From Cephalotrichum gorgonifer (taxonomy: Eukaryota; Ascomycota; Sordariomycetes; Microascales; Microascaceae), in NCBI GenBank assembly GCA_900312665.1, contig ONZQ02000009.1, positions 186,001 to 250,000 of the forward strand: a DNA stretch of 64,000 bases, given 5' to 3'. Each line of letters begins with the position of its first letter. Position 1 is the first letter of the stretch. Below the pieces are notes generated by a model. That model was not told the origin of the DNA and searched no databases. It saw nothing but the letters and a program-made list of their open reading frames with translations. Made by a program: the position numbers and the translations under genes. This document shows, one piece after another, positions 35,507 through 46,372 of the stretch.

Positions 35507-37922
35507 TTATCGGATGCAGGGGATGGGCCTCATCTTCTCGGTCACACATATTCCCCCCATAATATCATCTTCATCTTCATTCTCATACCCAGGCGCACTC
35601 GCCTCTTCGTTGAATCTATACAGCGAGCACGTCCCCTCATGCATCCTTATACCGTTCCACGCCGAGGCTATGCCCTCTCTGTCAGCATCACGAAGCGTAC
35701 CTCGAATAGGGCCTGGCTCTAGCAATATTACTTACCGACTATAACGGGTGCGGTGGGGTGCCAGCTAGCATCCCTCACGAGCGTCTGCCACGGAGGCGGC
35801 GGACGCCCGCCGCCTCCACTGAAGGGCGCATGTTGTGTTCTTGACAGTGAGGCGAACGTCGTCTGCGTGACATCGATCGTCCCCGCAAGCGTGGCATCCA
35901 GATTCCAGATGTAAACCTTGCCATCGTGGCTCCCCGAGTAGACGTATCGCGAGTCCGAGCTACCCGGCGGGGAGAAGTGGCACCGGATAAGGGTACGCAG
36001 TACCTTGTGGCTGCGGAACGTCACGACCGAGTTGTCGTTCGGGTCCTCGTGCCAGTACGATTCGTTGTACTCCTGCCACCGGTAGTCAAAGGTCGTCGCC
36101 CTCCGGATGTTGAGCCGGCGGAACTTGTCCGTAGACATGGCCATGCGGAGATCCCAGAGCTTCATGCTCTGGTCCTTGCCGTTGCTGAGTATGTAGCGGC
36201 CGTCGTCCTTGCTGTCTATGTACGTAATGCCCTCCGTATGACCGACGAACGCTCCGGCTTCGCGCCTGTCTCCCATGCTGCGGCGATCCCAAACCTAGGT
36301 GATGTTAGTCGTCGGCTGGAACGAAGGCGGGCTGTAAGCGTCGAGGTGTCCCAGGCTCACCTTGATCATGCTGTCATCCGATCCAGAGTATAATATGTGT
36401 GGAGACGACTTGTCAGCAAAGCAAACAGCGTTTACGTCGTCGTTGTGTCCCTTGATCCAGTGCAGAGTCTGGCGGGTCTCAATGTCGTACACGGCGATTG
36501 CGTTAGCGTTGGTACCGGCTATGAGCTCTCTGCCGTCTCCGGAGAACCTGACGGACATGATACCGAAGTGCGCGGGGACGGGCCCAAGCGGCGTGGGGTT
36601 GCCGCCGAGATCCAGGGTGTACGGATCGCCCTCGTCTTGCGGGTCTGTGGGCGTTAGACAGATACTCGGAGTAAGGGATGTGTACGCGAGCCACCTGTTA
36701 TCCGGGCTCAGGGACGCGTCCGTGAGGGTCCATTGCGCGTAGGGATGGTCGACGGTCTTGTAGTGCTTCCATGCGTAGGGGTTAGACGTGTCGTATAACC
36801 GAACCCTGAAGTCGTGGCCGCACGCAAAGAAGAAGTCCCCATCATCAGAGAACTGTCCGGAATACACCGGCGACTGGAAGTGGATAACTGTTTCGGCTCT
36901 GCCAGATGGTATCATACTCTAGGGCGTTGGGATGAAATATTAGTTATTACACTGTGTCGTCCTACGCCTCTCCATGTCAGTTGCAGGTAGGAGTTCGGAC
37001 TCACCTGAACGAGAAGCTTCTGGTTTCTTCTCTTCTCGGCAGGATTCGGGATTCCCAGCTCCCGGTCCAGAACACGCATCGCCATGTACTTCTTCATCTT
37101 CTGATCAAGCACAGACGGGTTCGCGCCGAACTGGCCTGAATACATGAGCTCTCTCCCGGCCTCGCTAGGTACTTTGGGGAATCGGTTGGGATCCGGCCGG
37201 CGGCTATCCATCCATTCTTGAAATTCATCACGGGTTAAGCGGGGGCTGGTTGGTAGGTCGTTCAGCATGTCATGGCGCAATAGATACCGTAACTGGTCCC
37301 GCGACAAGAGCATATATCTGTTGGTGTCTGGGACTATAGATAGTGGTGCAGGGGGGAGGTTGCACCTAGTCAGTCATCGGACACATCTTCAGGGTGGGAT
37401 AGGACTTGGATGTCGGGTGGCGGTTGGGGAGGACGACATACCCCGTACAGCTCCCGCAACGTTGCCGAGGCCGAGGCGCATCGAGTTTGGCGTATCGTCG
37501 TTTCCGGAAGGCTCCCCAATGGCGAACTCAAATTCCGCTTCTAGTGGTGAGACAGGGCGGTTAGCTCGGCGGTCTAGGTATATATGTGTGTGTGTGTGTG
37601 TGTGTTACTCGCACTCGTAGGGGCGAAGAACAGTCATAGCAAACTCACCATCATATAACAGCTGGTCAAGGCCGTAGTCCTCTTCGCCTTCTTCCTCCCA
37701 ACCCACGAAGCCATTTAGAATTGCGATAAGACTTGTGTTGGTGAATCCTTGTAGCAATTGTTGGGTCAGTCCGGGGTTGAGGAACGGCGAGGGGTCTTCG
37801 TATTCGTCATCGTCGTCATCGGCACCAGTTTGTTCTGAATTCTCTTCCTCTTCCCCGGTCTCGGCGTAGTGATAGTCCTCGTCGGAAGAGGCGTCATCGC
37901 CCCAGGCGTCCTCGGATGACAT
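35507..37922 (-). CDS. WD40 repeat protein, DCAF11/LEC14B-like
   Basis: Six exons: 37649-37922, 37442-37540, 37005-37327, 36361-36918, 35736-36294 and 35507-35676, giving 660 residues. Introns are 59-114 nt. The N-terminus is acidic (DDDDDEYEDPSPFLNPG). A helical segment follows (RYMLLSRDQLRYLLRHDML). The WD40 region runs from about residue 235: VYSGQFSDDGDFFFACGHDF, SVRFSGDGRELIAGTNANAI, KGHNDDVNAVCFADKSS, YSGSDDSMIKVWDRRSM, GHTEGITYIDSKDDGRYILS, DQSMKLWDLR, RYVYSGSHDGKVYIWNLD. The order and the VWDRR/LWDLR ends match DCAF11, a substrate receptor for DDB1-Cul4 ubiquitin ligases. Conserved WD-x-R (DWD box) residues are compatible with DDB1 binding. The last splice uses acceptor GAG|AG (exon from 35676); other nearby AGs bring in a stop. 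The substrate in fungi is unknown. Confidence 0.92.
37585..37605. repeat. GT/CA dinucleotide repeat in intron 1 of the WD40 gene
   Basis: About ten TG units on + (CA on the transcript) lie inside the 108-nt first intron of the DCAF11-like gene. CA repeats in introns can influence splicing in other eukaryotes; here this is only a possibility. Confidence 0.85.
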
Positions 37923-39245
37923 CGAGCGGGGATACTAACTACTAGTTCGTACTCTCCAAGCAAGTTTGACCGATAAGTCTACACGACTAAGGCGCCGAGT
38001 TACGAAGTGTTTCAAAGATTATAGACGGATGGATGAGAGATACTGCCGGGGGGCTATGAAGTTACGGGGAGCTGAAGTGGGAATGAGAGTAAAGGTGGAA
38101 ATGGAGGATGAAGTGTGAACATTATCTGGGTTCTAGTCGTGGATATATGTATTATTCAGACTCCTCCACCCGGAGAGGACGGCAGACTGAGTTGACTTGT
38201 AGCAGCACCGAGAAGCGCTGACGTAAAGAAGCTCCTCTCCGGTCGGATTTTAGAGTCGCTGCATCCATGAAACCCGGACTCGAATCCAACACTGGCACCT
38301 GTTATGACAGAGGAATCCCGGGGGCGACGTCACTCGTTTATGTTAAGGCGGCATGGTATGAGTATTAGTACACATCCACGGTCTGCTACAAAGCCCTCCT
38401 GGCCTTTTCCTGAAAATTACAGGTATTAAATGGTGCAACATAAGCCGGAGTTAGTAGGAGAACTAATACGCTGTACGTATCCGTGGTTAGTATGCTGGGG
38501 ATAAGGATTTGGGTTGGAATTAGTCCTATATTATTGATCTGGGGTTATCCTACTACACGAGGCTTATATAAGTATTTGTATCAAGAGTGCCAGACTCGTA
38601 CTGGGCTGGCGGAAGCTGGAGGAGCCTCAAACCCAACCTAGCAAACCATCATAAATCCGGGGTGGAATAATAGTAAGAGTTAATTCATGCTCCGCCACAG
38701 GCGTCTAGGTCCCTTTTAGCTTCCCCTGTCTGTCCATGTACCTTAATACTTCATGTTAGTATGAGTACGGAGTACGGAGTAGTGGCGACCCCTTTGTTCA
38801 GCTGCCCAATGCTTGTAGAGTATCCGCTTGGCCACCTCGCCTCTCTGCGCCAGCCAGCCCCTTGCTCCTGCTTTTTATGTCGGCTTTTTATTATTATTAC
38901 CTGCATCCACTCATTTGCCCAAGTCCAGATCTCCTTTCAATTCCAACGCGATCGATTGGATTAATCCCAGGGGCAATTTTCACAACCACCCATGAATTAG
39001 TTTTATCCTCCCTCCTTTTGCAAGTCTCCCATCCTTTCTTCTTAGGGGACTGTTAATACTTTGATCCCACTGGAGTTGGAGTGCATCAACTTACTTTGTC
39101 CATTCTATTCTTTCTCTTCAGCATTCTCTACGCCCTCTCCAGGCCACGTTATCACGACCGCACACGCACCCACGCACCCACGCAGTTCGCCAGACGGCAG
39201 CCTACAGCCTACGACCCATTTCCTTCCTGACCATACGCCTGCAAG
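37923..39245. other. Intergenic, 1.3 kb, between divergent genes
   Basis: Upstream region shared by the WD40 gene (-) and the Gdt1-like gene (+). No gene is seen. It has AT-rich patches near 38410-38580 and an overlapping pair of TACGGAGTA motifs at 38766-38781. Pyrimidine-rich DNA with CACGCACCC repeats lies just before 39246. Confidence 0.5.
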
Positions 39246-40806
39246 ATGAGGCTCCCCACGCGAGACGCGCGACTCCTCCTTCTCCTCGCCCCCTCCCTCG
39301 CGACCGCGCTGGCCGCTGCCCCCATAGAGGGAGCCACCGATGTCGCCACCACAGCAAACGTACTACCCCGATCCGACCCAGCGAGCCAGGTTGCTCCGGT
39401 CGACGGCAACGATGGTCGGCCACACAGCGGGCCATGGGTCGAAACCGACGGCAAGGTCGATGACAAGCTCGCCCCTCTAGAAGGTCGCCCCGAAGACCCT
39501 ACAATCGTGGACGGCAAGAAGATTCCGGACTCGACCGATGGCGTCATGAACGACCCCAACCGGGAACCCCCTAAGGAAGGCACACGCGGCACCGAGGGAG
39601 GGGTCTCCGAAAAGGAGAAGGTGAGAAAGGAGCAAGGAGGAGAGGCGGCTTCCGAGAGGACACCGGAAACACCCAAGGAGGCTCCCCCCCATCCGCATGA
39701 GCACGAGGCTGCTCAGGCTGAGAATGCCGCATCTCCGGGTGCCCATGTCGAGGCATCTGGCGGCATTGAGGTCGGTAGTGCCCCTCATTATGCGATGGGT
39801 TCTGTGCCTCTGCATCAGCAGTGCTAACAGTTCTTCCACAGGACCCCCAAGACCTCCCCCCATCCGACTCGGCCACCAGCGGCCATGCCAGCTTCTCTGA
39901 CCCAGCCGAACCCGAATACACCCGTGAAGACGGCGTCATTCGGCCCTTCCACTCCTTCGGACTTTCCCTAACCATGATCCTCGTCTCGGAAATTGGGGAC
40001 AAAACCTTCCTGGTGGCTGCCCTGATGGCCATGAAGCACGACCGCATGGTCGTCTTCTCCGCCGCCTTCTCCGCCCTCCTCGTCATGACGGTGCTGTCCG
40101 CAGTCCTGGGACACGCCGTGCCAACCCTGATACCCAAGCGACTGACCAGCTTCATGGCTTGCGCCCTGTTCTTCGTCTTCGGCGCCAGGCTCCTCCGAGA
40201 GGGCCTCGCCATGTCCCCGGACGAAGGTGTGACGGAGGAGCTCCACGAGGTCGAGCGGGAGCTCGCCGAGAAGGAAAAGGACGCGTACGCCCTCGAGATG
40301 GGTCTGGGCAATAGGAAGTCCCGGCCCAAGAGCCGCTTCCCCGCGCCCCCGAGGTCGCCCTCGGGATCCCCTGGCCGCAGCCCGTCCCCGCCCGCCCGCA
40401 CCGTGGCGACGTTCTTCCAGGGCCTGGAGAACCTCGTCTCTCTCCTGCTCAGCCCGGCCTGGGTGCAGACCTTTGTCATGACGTTCCTGGGCGAGTGGGG
40501 AGATCGCAGCCAGATTGCGACCATCGCCATGGCGGCTGGGAAGGACTACTGGTGGGTGACTCTTGGGGCCATGGCCGGACACTGCGTCTGCACCGGCGTC
40601 GCCGTGATCGGGGGCCGCGCAATTGCAGGACGAGTCAGCATGAGAGTTGGTGAGTAGTTTTTTTTTCTTTCTCTCCCCCAACCGTCAGTCCATCAGTACG
40701 TGGCGGACGCAAGCTGACCATCTTGTTTTTAGTTACCATCGGAGGCGCTATCGCTTTCCTCGTCTTCGGCGTCATCTACCTTTACGAGTCGTTATACTCG
40801 TCATAG
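39246..40806 (+). CDS. GDT1: Gdt1/TMEM165-like cation transporter (UPF0016)
   Basis: Probable exons 39246-39770, 39842-40649 and 40733-40806 give 468 residues. Gdt1 is a Golgi Mn/Ca transporter, probably an antiporter with protons, that supplies Mn for glycosylation. A signal peptide (residues 1-24, RLLLLLAPSLATALAAAP) leads into about 180 hydrophilic residues. Then come two homologous membrane bundles, each with the family motif: EIGDKT (about 225) and EWGDRS (about 393), separated by an acidic and then Ser/Pro/Arg-rich loop. The protein ends AFLVFGVIYLYESLYSS. The first intron is the weak point: the phase-0 donor is GTCGGT, which is poor; the alternative is donor GTAGTG at 39775 with acceptor CCAAG before 39852. 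Both keep the frame. The luminal extension is longer than in yeast Gdt1. Confidence 0.92.
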
Positions 40807-41812
40807 ACGACGGGGGCCTACTGCTAGAACATACCCGCCCCGCCCCTCCTTCCCTCCCTCGCGAGGCTTTATACTCTTACCTCTTATAATGCCGACGACA
40901 TGATGGCTTTCCATTTCGTTTCCCCACAGCCACACGAAGGGAGGGAAGAGCCAGGGGGGGTTGTCACCACCAAGGCGGGAAAAGTGTACGAGTTTTGTTG
41001 GGAAATGGCGCGAATCATATAAAGGATTGGTTGGATACAATACGGTCGGGACAAACGAGATGCGGCCCGTGTGTACTTGCTCCTATCTCGAGTCGCTCTC
41101 GGGTCGTTTTGTCTTTCTGCACTGGACGATTTTTCATCGTTCACCGAAGTTTCTTAGTCTCTTCTTTCTTCATGTACGTTTTAACTACGGCGGGGAAGTC
41201 GGAATATGATATTGTAGCGGAGAGGGATAGGCACAGAAGGTAATGTTTGCGGCTTGTGATCCCGGACGCAGTGTCCTCGAATAGACTGATTTGGGGAGAG
41301 CCTTAGCGAGTTGGACATCATTTCCATCCCCTCCATGTTTGTTTGTGTGCTCCGGATGTTTGAATCCTCCCCTATGATCTCAATAAAACATAGAACCGAA
41401 CCCGTTTCTAACAGCATGATGCATGAATCATGAGAAGCTGTCTTATAGTTCACCCACCTTGGCTTGCGCCAGGACTTGATCCCCACTTTTCTTTGCTCTT
41501 GGTTCTCCCCCCCCCAGGACGAGGAATCCAATTACCGGCTAAACATCGGAGACTGACCGAGCCCGTACTTTTTTTCTGGCAGGTCGAGGTCTGCCGCTAA
41601 TGGTACCAAACGCACGTCCCACTCTAATCCTTCCCACCAAGAAAATCGAATCACGTGTGGAAATATTTTAGGGCTCGAATCAATCCCAGTCAACCCGCAC
41701 CAAGAAAGCGAGGCCGCCCCCCCGAGTACCACCTCTTCACGAAGACCCTTCTCGCCAAACCCACCCTCACCCCGTTTCCATCGTCAACGACAAACGATAA
41801 AATACCGGCAAA
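40807..41812. other. Intergenic, 1.0 kb
   Basis: Contains the 3' flank of the Gdt1-like gene and the promoter of the eL37 gene. No gene is seen. Promoter elements of eL37 are listed separately. Confidence 0.5.
41652..41675 (+). promoter_or_regulatory. CACGTG and telobox-like TTAGGGCT in the eL37 promoter
   Basis: CACGTG at 41652-41657 (a bHLH/Cbf1-type site) and TTAGGGCT at 41668-41675 lie 138-160 bp before the eL37 ATG. TTAGGGC-like boxes are known in ribosomal-protein promoters of several fungi, where Tbf1-type factors bind. The same core occurs in the eL21/uS4 promoter of this window. Confidence 0.5.
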
Positions 41813-42524
41813 ATGAGTACGTTCGAGCAGCCCAGTTTCCCGTCATCGCGTTTGGAGGCTATGTCGCCCTTTTCCTCCGGAGGAATCGATCGATATTTTC
41901 TCCTCCCCCCCAAGCCTTCAACGCGAGGATATATGGTTCAGATTTTGGGAAGGGGCATTGGTTAACGGTTTTCACTGTGTGTAGCGAAGGGAACGTCCAG
42001 CTTCGGAAAGCGCCACAACAAGACGCACGTTATCTGCCGACGATGCGGTTCGTTTTTTCCAACCCTCGAGCCCCCATTCCTTCCGGGCCCTTGGGCCGCG
42101 CTCTTCCTCTTGCGAAGGGAGGGACGACCACGCGCCCAGGGGTTCGGATGGAGATAGAGATAGATTCGAATAGGAGTGCTCACGAACCGATACAGGTAAC
42201 CGTTCGCTCCACGTCCAGAAGCACACCTGCGCCAGCTGCGGATACCCCGCCGCTAAGACCCGGAAGTGTACGTTCCTAGCGAACCCCAATCCCTCCTTTC
42301 CTTCTCCCGCGGGGAAGGAGCGCTGTCTCACCTTTGTATGGGGATCAATGGAAAACTGACCAAGGCATTTTGGGGGAAATACAGACAACTGGTCCGAGAA
42401 GGCGAAGCGGAGGAAGACCACCGGCACCGGCCGCATGCGGTACCTCAAGGACGTCTCCCGCCGATTCAAGAACGGGTTCCAGTCCGGCGCGCCCGCCGGC
42501 GCCCGCGGCCCCTCGAAGCCGTGA
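41813..42524 (+). CDS. RPL37: Large-subunit ribosomal protein eL37
   Basis: Four exons: 41813-41816, 41985-42047, 42196-42267 and 42385-42524, giving 92 residues. Exon 1 is a four-base microexon (ATGA), so the second codon is split. The protein starts MTKGTSSFGKRHNKTHVICR and has the zinc-binding Cys at residues 19, 22, 34 and 37 (CRRC and CASC), then GYPAAKTRKYNWSEKAKRRK and GTGRMRYLKDVSRRFKNGF. It ends GARGPSKP. It sits near the peptide exit tunnel of the 60S subunit and contacts 5.8S and 25S rRNA. Introns total 433 nt, longer than the coding part, as is common in fungal ribosomal protein genes, with GTACGT/GTTCGT donors. Confidence 0.96.
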
Positions 42525-43252
42525 TTTCCTTCTTCCAACGGGACACTCGCACACTTTTCGGCTGTGATGTAACATTGGGGGAAAGAGGGAAAGGAGGGAA
42601 GGGAGAGGAGGAAAAAGAAATCGAAAGCTCTTTTTTATTCAAAAACTCTTTGGTTCCTTTTCTACGACACCCGCCCACGGCGTAAAGGGGAGTTTTTTCA
42701 AGCAAAAAAAGGGAAAACGAAATTGGAGGGATCAACGGCTTGCATGTTAGATGGGTATGGGGGAGCGGAAGGGGGGGTAACCCCCGTCGGACCAAGGTAG
42801 GGACGGCGGGGGAGAAACCGGGGGGAGGGGATATGTGCCTGTGAATAAGGGATGAGAGCACGCATATGTCCGAGTTGAAATACAAAACTTATCCCGCCGG
42901 ATGGTCTTCAATTTCGGTTTTTCTCAAACCCCTTTGTTCGAACTTGGACCTTGATAGTGTTGGCGAGATGCCGGGTATCCTGGGGGCTGAAAGACTGTGC
43001 TTGGGTTCTCCTTGATTTCAACAGGCCGCCTCGCGAACGCACCCTCTGTCTGGGGGAGAACCCCTTTGGACCAAGCCCGATGCCTGGCTAAGGATTCAAT
43101 GCCATGGATCTCTATGTATTATACCCCCATAAGCATGAGCATCCGTCTATCGTACTTTTAAGACACCCACCCGCCACCTACATACCACCTACCTACCTGC
43201 ATACCTACCTCTCCACTCCCCAATCTATTATAAATGTACAAAACCACCACGT
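42525..43252. other. Intergenic between convergent genes
   Basis: Space between eL37 (+) and the Elp6-like gene (-), probably mostly 3' UTRs. It contains purine-rich runs (42570-42620, 42755-42835) and a CCTAC-type repeat near 43180-43210. No gene is seen. Confidence 0.5.
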
Positions 43253-44338
43253 TCACTGCCCCCTCTCAAACACCTTGGCGCCCCAATCGCTCCCCACATA
43301 ATACAGATACTCATGCGCCTCGACCTCCCCCGCCTCGTCCGCCCCACCCCCTGTGATCCTCAACACACCGCTGACGTCGCTCGCGGCGCCCGTGTCGAGC
43401 ATGCGGCACGAGAGCACGGCCCTCGCCTCGTGGGCTGCGGACAGGGCGAAGGCGGCGTGCGAGCGCTCCAGGTTCGTGGACTGGTTGTCTATGAAGGGGT
43501 CATCGGCCGAGAGGGTGAGGATGGTTGCACCTACCTCCTATTTTTGCTGTTAGAGCTTTCTCTGCATGGTTCCCAGGTGGTTTAGGGGGGTTTGTATTGC
43601 GGTAAGGGTGAGGGGCAGTAGGTAGAAGAGCAGGGAACTTTGGAGTCAGACAGTACCTCTCGGAGAGAGAGTATGGCATCGTTAAGCGCCAGGCCCGTTA
43701 TCTGCCCTCCCGCCACGGCGAGGTAACAGTCGGGCTGGTCGATGAACAGGAGAACCCTCCCGTTCTCCCTCCGCAGCTCGGCCACGGCGGCGCGGATCTC
43801 CCTCGTCACGTCCTCCAGCTTCGGGGATCGGAGGGACCTCCTCCCCTTTGTAGGCTTGTTGGTTGGCGGTGGCGCGGGGAGGGAGAGAGAGGTTAGGCCG
43901 TCGACGAAGGTGAAGGTTGATTTCCGGGCTGCGAGGTCTAGGTCGAGGCCCTTTGTGGCTGTTAATACTCGTTTTTGTCTCTTTCTTCTCTCTTCCCCTC
44001 CCTGCCCTGTCTCTCTGCCTCACTCTAGCCTCGCGCTCTCGGTCTTTAAGGGGGTTGTCCGGACAGCTTACCAGTCGAGCGGCGCCCTCCTTCCAGAAGG
44101 CATAGTCGCGCATGAAACTCACTAGCACTACCGCCGTGTCCCCTTCCCCGTCCTCTCCGCCCTCCCGGCCATGAGGCTCCTCTCCGTCGTCGCCCGCTAT
44201 CCGCGGGGCGAGGTGGTGCACGAGGTAGCGCAGCAGGAGCCAATTCGTTGTGGCGCCGAGGACGGACGTGAGGAGGGTCAGGGTGGATGGCGGGAGCGGG
44301 AGGTAGGGCGCTATTAGGTGGGGCGTCCGCGACGACAT
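43253..44338 (-). CDS. ELP6: Elongator complex subunit 6
   Basis: Exons 44072-44338, 43657-43950 and 43253-43537 give 281 residues. Elp6 forms a hexameric RecA-like ring with Elp4 and Elp5; the Elongator complex modifies wobble uridines in tRNA. The N-terminus (SRTPHLIAPYLPLPP) is followed by VLGATTNWLLLRYLVHHLAP, then DTAVVLVSFMRDYAFWKEGA and, across intron 1, ARLGLDLDLAARKSTFTFVD. Next come VLLFIDQPDCYLAVAGGQIT and, in exon 3, TILTLSADDPFIDNQSTNLE; the end is YYVGSDWGAKVFERGQ. The P-loop residues of true RecA ATPases are not evident, as expected for Elp6. Acceptor 1 is AAAG, chosen because the nearer CAG brings in a stop. Acceptor 2 is a TAGGAG tandem that adds or omits one Glu. Confidence 0.9.
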
Positions 44339-45118
44339 TGTTATTTGGGGGGCGTTTTGGTAGGTTGTATAAAATATAGATGTTTCTGGGGGAGAGGGGG
44401 AGGAAGAGGGCGGGGGCGAGCTTTCTATGTTTCGCCCGTGGCCATCAACTTTTTTTCTTCTCTCTTCGATTTTGACGGAGGGTAGCTTTTGAGGTGGGAT
44501 GGAGGGGTTGTTTGATATCTGGAGAGGTGTGGGACAGGGATTAATTGGTTCCCTGGAGCTGGGAAGCTTAATGGTGGGGAAGGGAACATGAAGGGAGAGG
44601 AAACCCGCACGGTATTACTACATGTACTTCCTGTCGCCCGCGCGAACTCTTCTCTTACACCCAGCTTTATAAAACTTTCTCACATACATGGCTACTCTCA
44701 ACACGGGCTGCGGGCTGTGGTGGGCGAGAGAGAGAAGAGGAAACGAGAGCTGTTAAATCTATTTTACTGCTCGATGGAAAACATAAAAAGGTCAAATATT
44801 ATGAGGCTCATGCCTCCGCGTTAAGGAAAGAGGAGGAAACAGGTAGGAAAGGAAAAGAAAGGAAAACGAAAGAAAGAAAAAAAGGAAAGGAAAGGTGTCA
44901 TCAAACTATCAAACGAATCTCAAGAGTCAAAATACTCTTGGCAAGCAACATCAATCATAAATCAGTCATGTCGCCTCGTCCAGCTCGCCCCGGCTCTCGC
45001 CTGCCGGGCTTCCCTTTCGCCGCCCTAAGTCCATCCTACAACATAGCACCAACTTTGGGACGACGAGCAGTGAACTCACTCAGTGACAGGCCGCACGGGA
45101 ATGAATAAGCGGTCACCA
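44339..45118. other. Intergenic, 0.8 kb
   Basis: Contains the promoter of the Elp6-like gene and the 3' flank of the GPI-protein gene. A purine-rich AAAGGAAAGG tract lies at 44825-44895. No gene is seen. Confidence 0.5.
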
Positions 45119-46372
45119 TTACACCGCGATCCACAGCCCTGCCGAAAGAGCCACCGCGATGAGGACGGACACGGCGTGAGGCGCCGGCCCCCCGACCACA
45201 CCGGCCGTCTTCACCGCCGTGGGCGAAGCATCCTCGGACCCCGTGGGCTTCGGCTGGTACGTGAACGTCGTCGCCGTGGGGTGCACCCCCACGGCGGTGT
45301 AGCTTGTCGATCCCCAGCTGCTCTTCGGGGACTCGGGGTACTGGACGTCGGTGGGGAGCGCGGCCCCCGCGACGTCGTCCGCGTCCTCGGTATCGGCCGG
45401 CGGAGGGCCGGCCGGATAGTCCCCGCCAGGGACCTCGGGGGTGGGGAGCGCGGCATCCGCGGTTTCCGCGTTCTCGGTGACGGCCGGCTCATCCGCCACT
45501 ACCGGGTCGACCTCGGGACGCGTTGTGGGACGGGGTGACGCGGCTTCCGAGGAGGACGAAAAGGGAATGGTTACGAGGACGGTGGCAGTCGAGGCTCGGT
45601 CAATGGTGGTGACGGCGTCGTGCTCAGGACGAGTGGGAGGTGCCGGCCTAGGAGTAGGCGCGGCCTCCTCCGCGCTAGCTTCCGGGCGCTCGGGGTATCC
45701 GTTGCCATGGGCGGGAGGCTCCGAAGCCAGAGTGGGTGAGGCGTTCTCCGTGCTTGTCTCCGGGCGCTCGGGGTGTCCGCTGTTATGGACGGGAGGTTCA
45801 GATGCCAGAGTGGGGGAAGCTTCCTCGCTGCTAGTCGCCGGGTCCTCGACGTATTCGGGCCCATCGGCGGGAGGTTTCGCTGCCACAGTGGGCGAGGCTT
45901 CCTCACTGCTAGTTGTCGCGAGCTGGCCATGTTTGGGATCATGGACGGGAGGTTCCGACACCAGGGTGGGCAAGGCTTCCTCACTACTAGTCTTCGGAAG
46001 CTCGCTATGTTTGGGATCATGGACGGGAGGTTCCGGCACCAGGGTAGGCAAGGCGGCCTCTGTGGCATTCTTTGGAAGCTCGCCATATGCAGGGTCATGA
46101 GCGGCGGGTTCCGAGATCAGGGTAGGCGCGGCCGCTTCACTGCTAGTCTTCGGGGGCTCGCTGTATACCCACTCCGTGGTAGGACTTGCCGGCACCACAT
46201 CGGCCGCCGCAGCCTCAGTGCTAGTCGCCGGAGGTGCGACAGGAGAGACGGAAGCGTGGGATCCCGATGAACACACAGAGGTCCGGGCACCACCCTGAGC
46301 ATTGGGGTGGTTGCCAGCTGCGGATGTAAAGGCAGCGAGGTGCAGAAGCACCAGTGATAGATGCATCTTCAT
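45119..46372 (-). CDS. GPI-anchored cell-wall protein with 26-residue repeats
   Basis: A single exon of 417 residues. It has an N-terminal signal peptide (MKMHLSLVLLHLAAFTSAAG) and a C-terminal hydrophobic tail (APHAVSVLIAVALSAGLWIA) preceded by small residues (VKTAGVVGG), the layout of a GPI-anchored protein. Between them is a Pro/Ser/Thr/Glu-rich region. Residues 88-243 are six tandem copies of a 26-residue unit of the form EPPVHDPKHxELPxTSSEEAxPTLxS, with a partial copy before. The many Ser and Thr are likely O-mannosylated. There is only one Cys in the mature part (VCSSG). No enzymatic domain is recognised; it is probably a structural or adhesin-like wall protein. Such repeats often vary in number between strains. 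Confidence 0.8.
   Translation of the reverse strand: MKMHLSLVLLHLAAFTSAAGNHPNAQGGARTSVCSSGSHASVSPVAPPATSTEAAAADVVPASPTTEWVYSEPPKTSSEAAAPTLISEPAAHDPAYGELPKNATEAALPTLVPEPPVHDPKHSELPKTSSEEALPTLVSEPPVHDPKHGQLATTSSEEASPTVAAKPPADGPEYVEDPATSSEEASPTLASEPPVHNSGHPERPETSTENASPTLASEPPAHGNGYPERPEASAEEAAPTPRPAPPTRPEHDAVTTIDRASTATVLVTIPFSSSSEAASPRPTTRPEVDPVVADEPAVTENAETADAALPTPEVPGGDYPAGPPPADTEDADDVAGAALPTDVQYPESPKSSWGSTSYTAVGVHPTATTFTYQPKPTGSEDASPTAVKTAGVVGGPAPHAVSVLIAVALSAGLWIAV
45644..46111 (-). repeat. Six imperfect 78-bp tandem repeats
   Basis: These encode residues 88-243 of the GPI-anchored protein. Copies 2 and 3 are closest, while copies 4-6 share TSSEEASPTLAS-type ends, which suggests stepwise duplication. 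The unit is a multiple of three, so copy-number change keeps the frame, and it also leaves a long open frame on the opposite strand that I regard as a by-product. Confidence 0.85.

Noticed and set aside
45441..46100. 219-codon frame on + opposite the GPI-protein gene
   Set aside because: It mirrors the 78-bp in-frame repeats of the real minus-strand gene. The minus frame has a signal peptide and GPI tail; the plus frame has neither.
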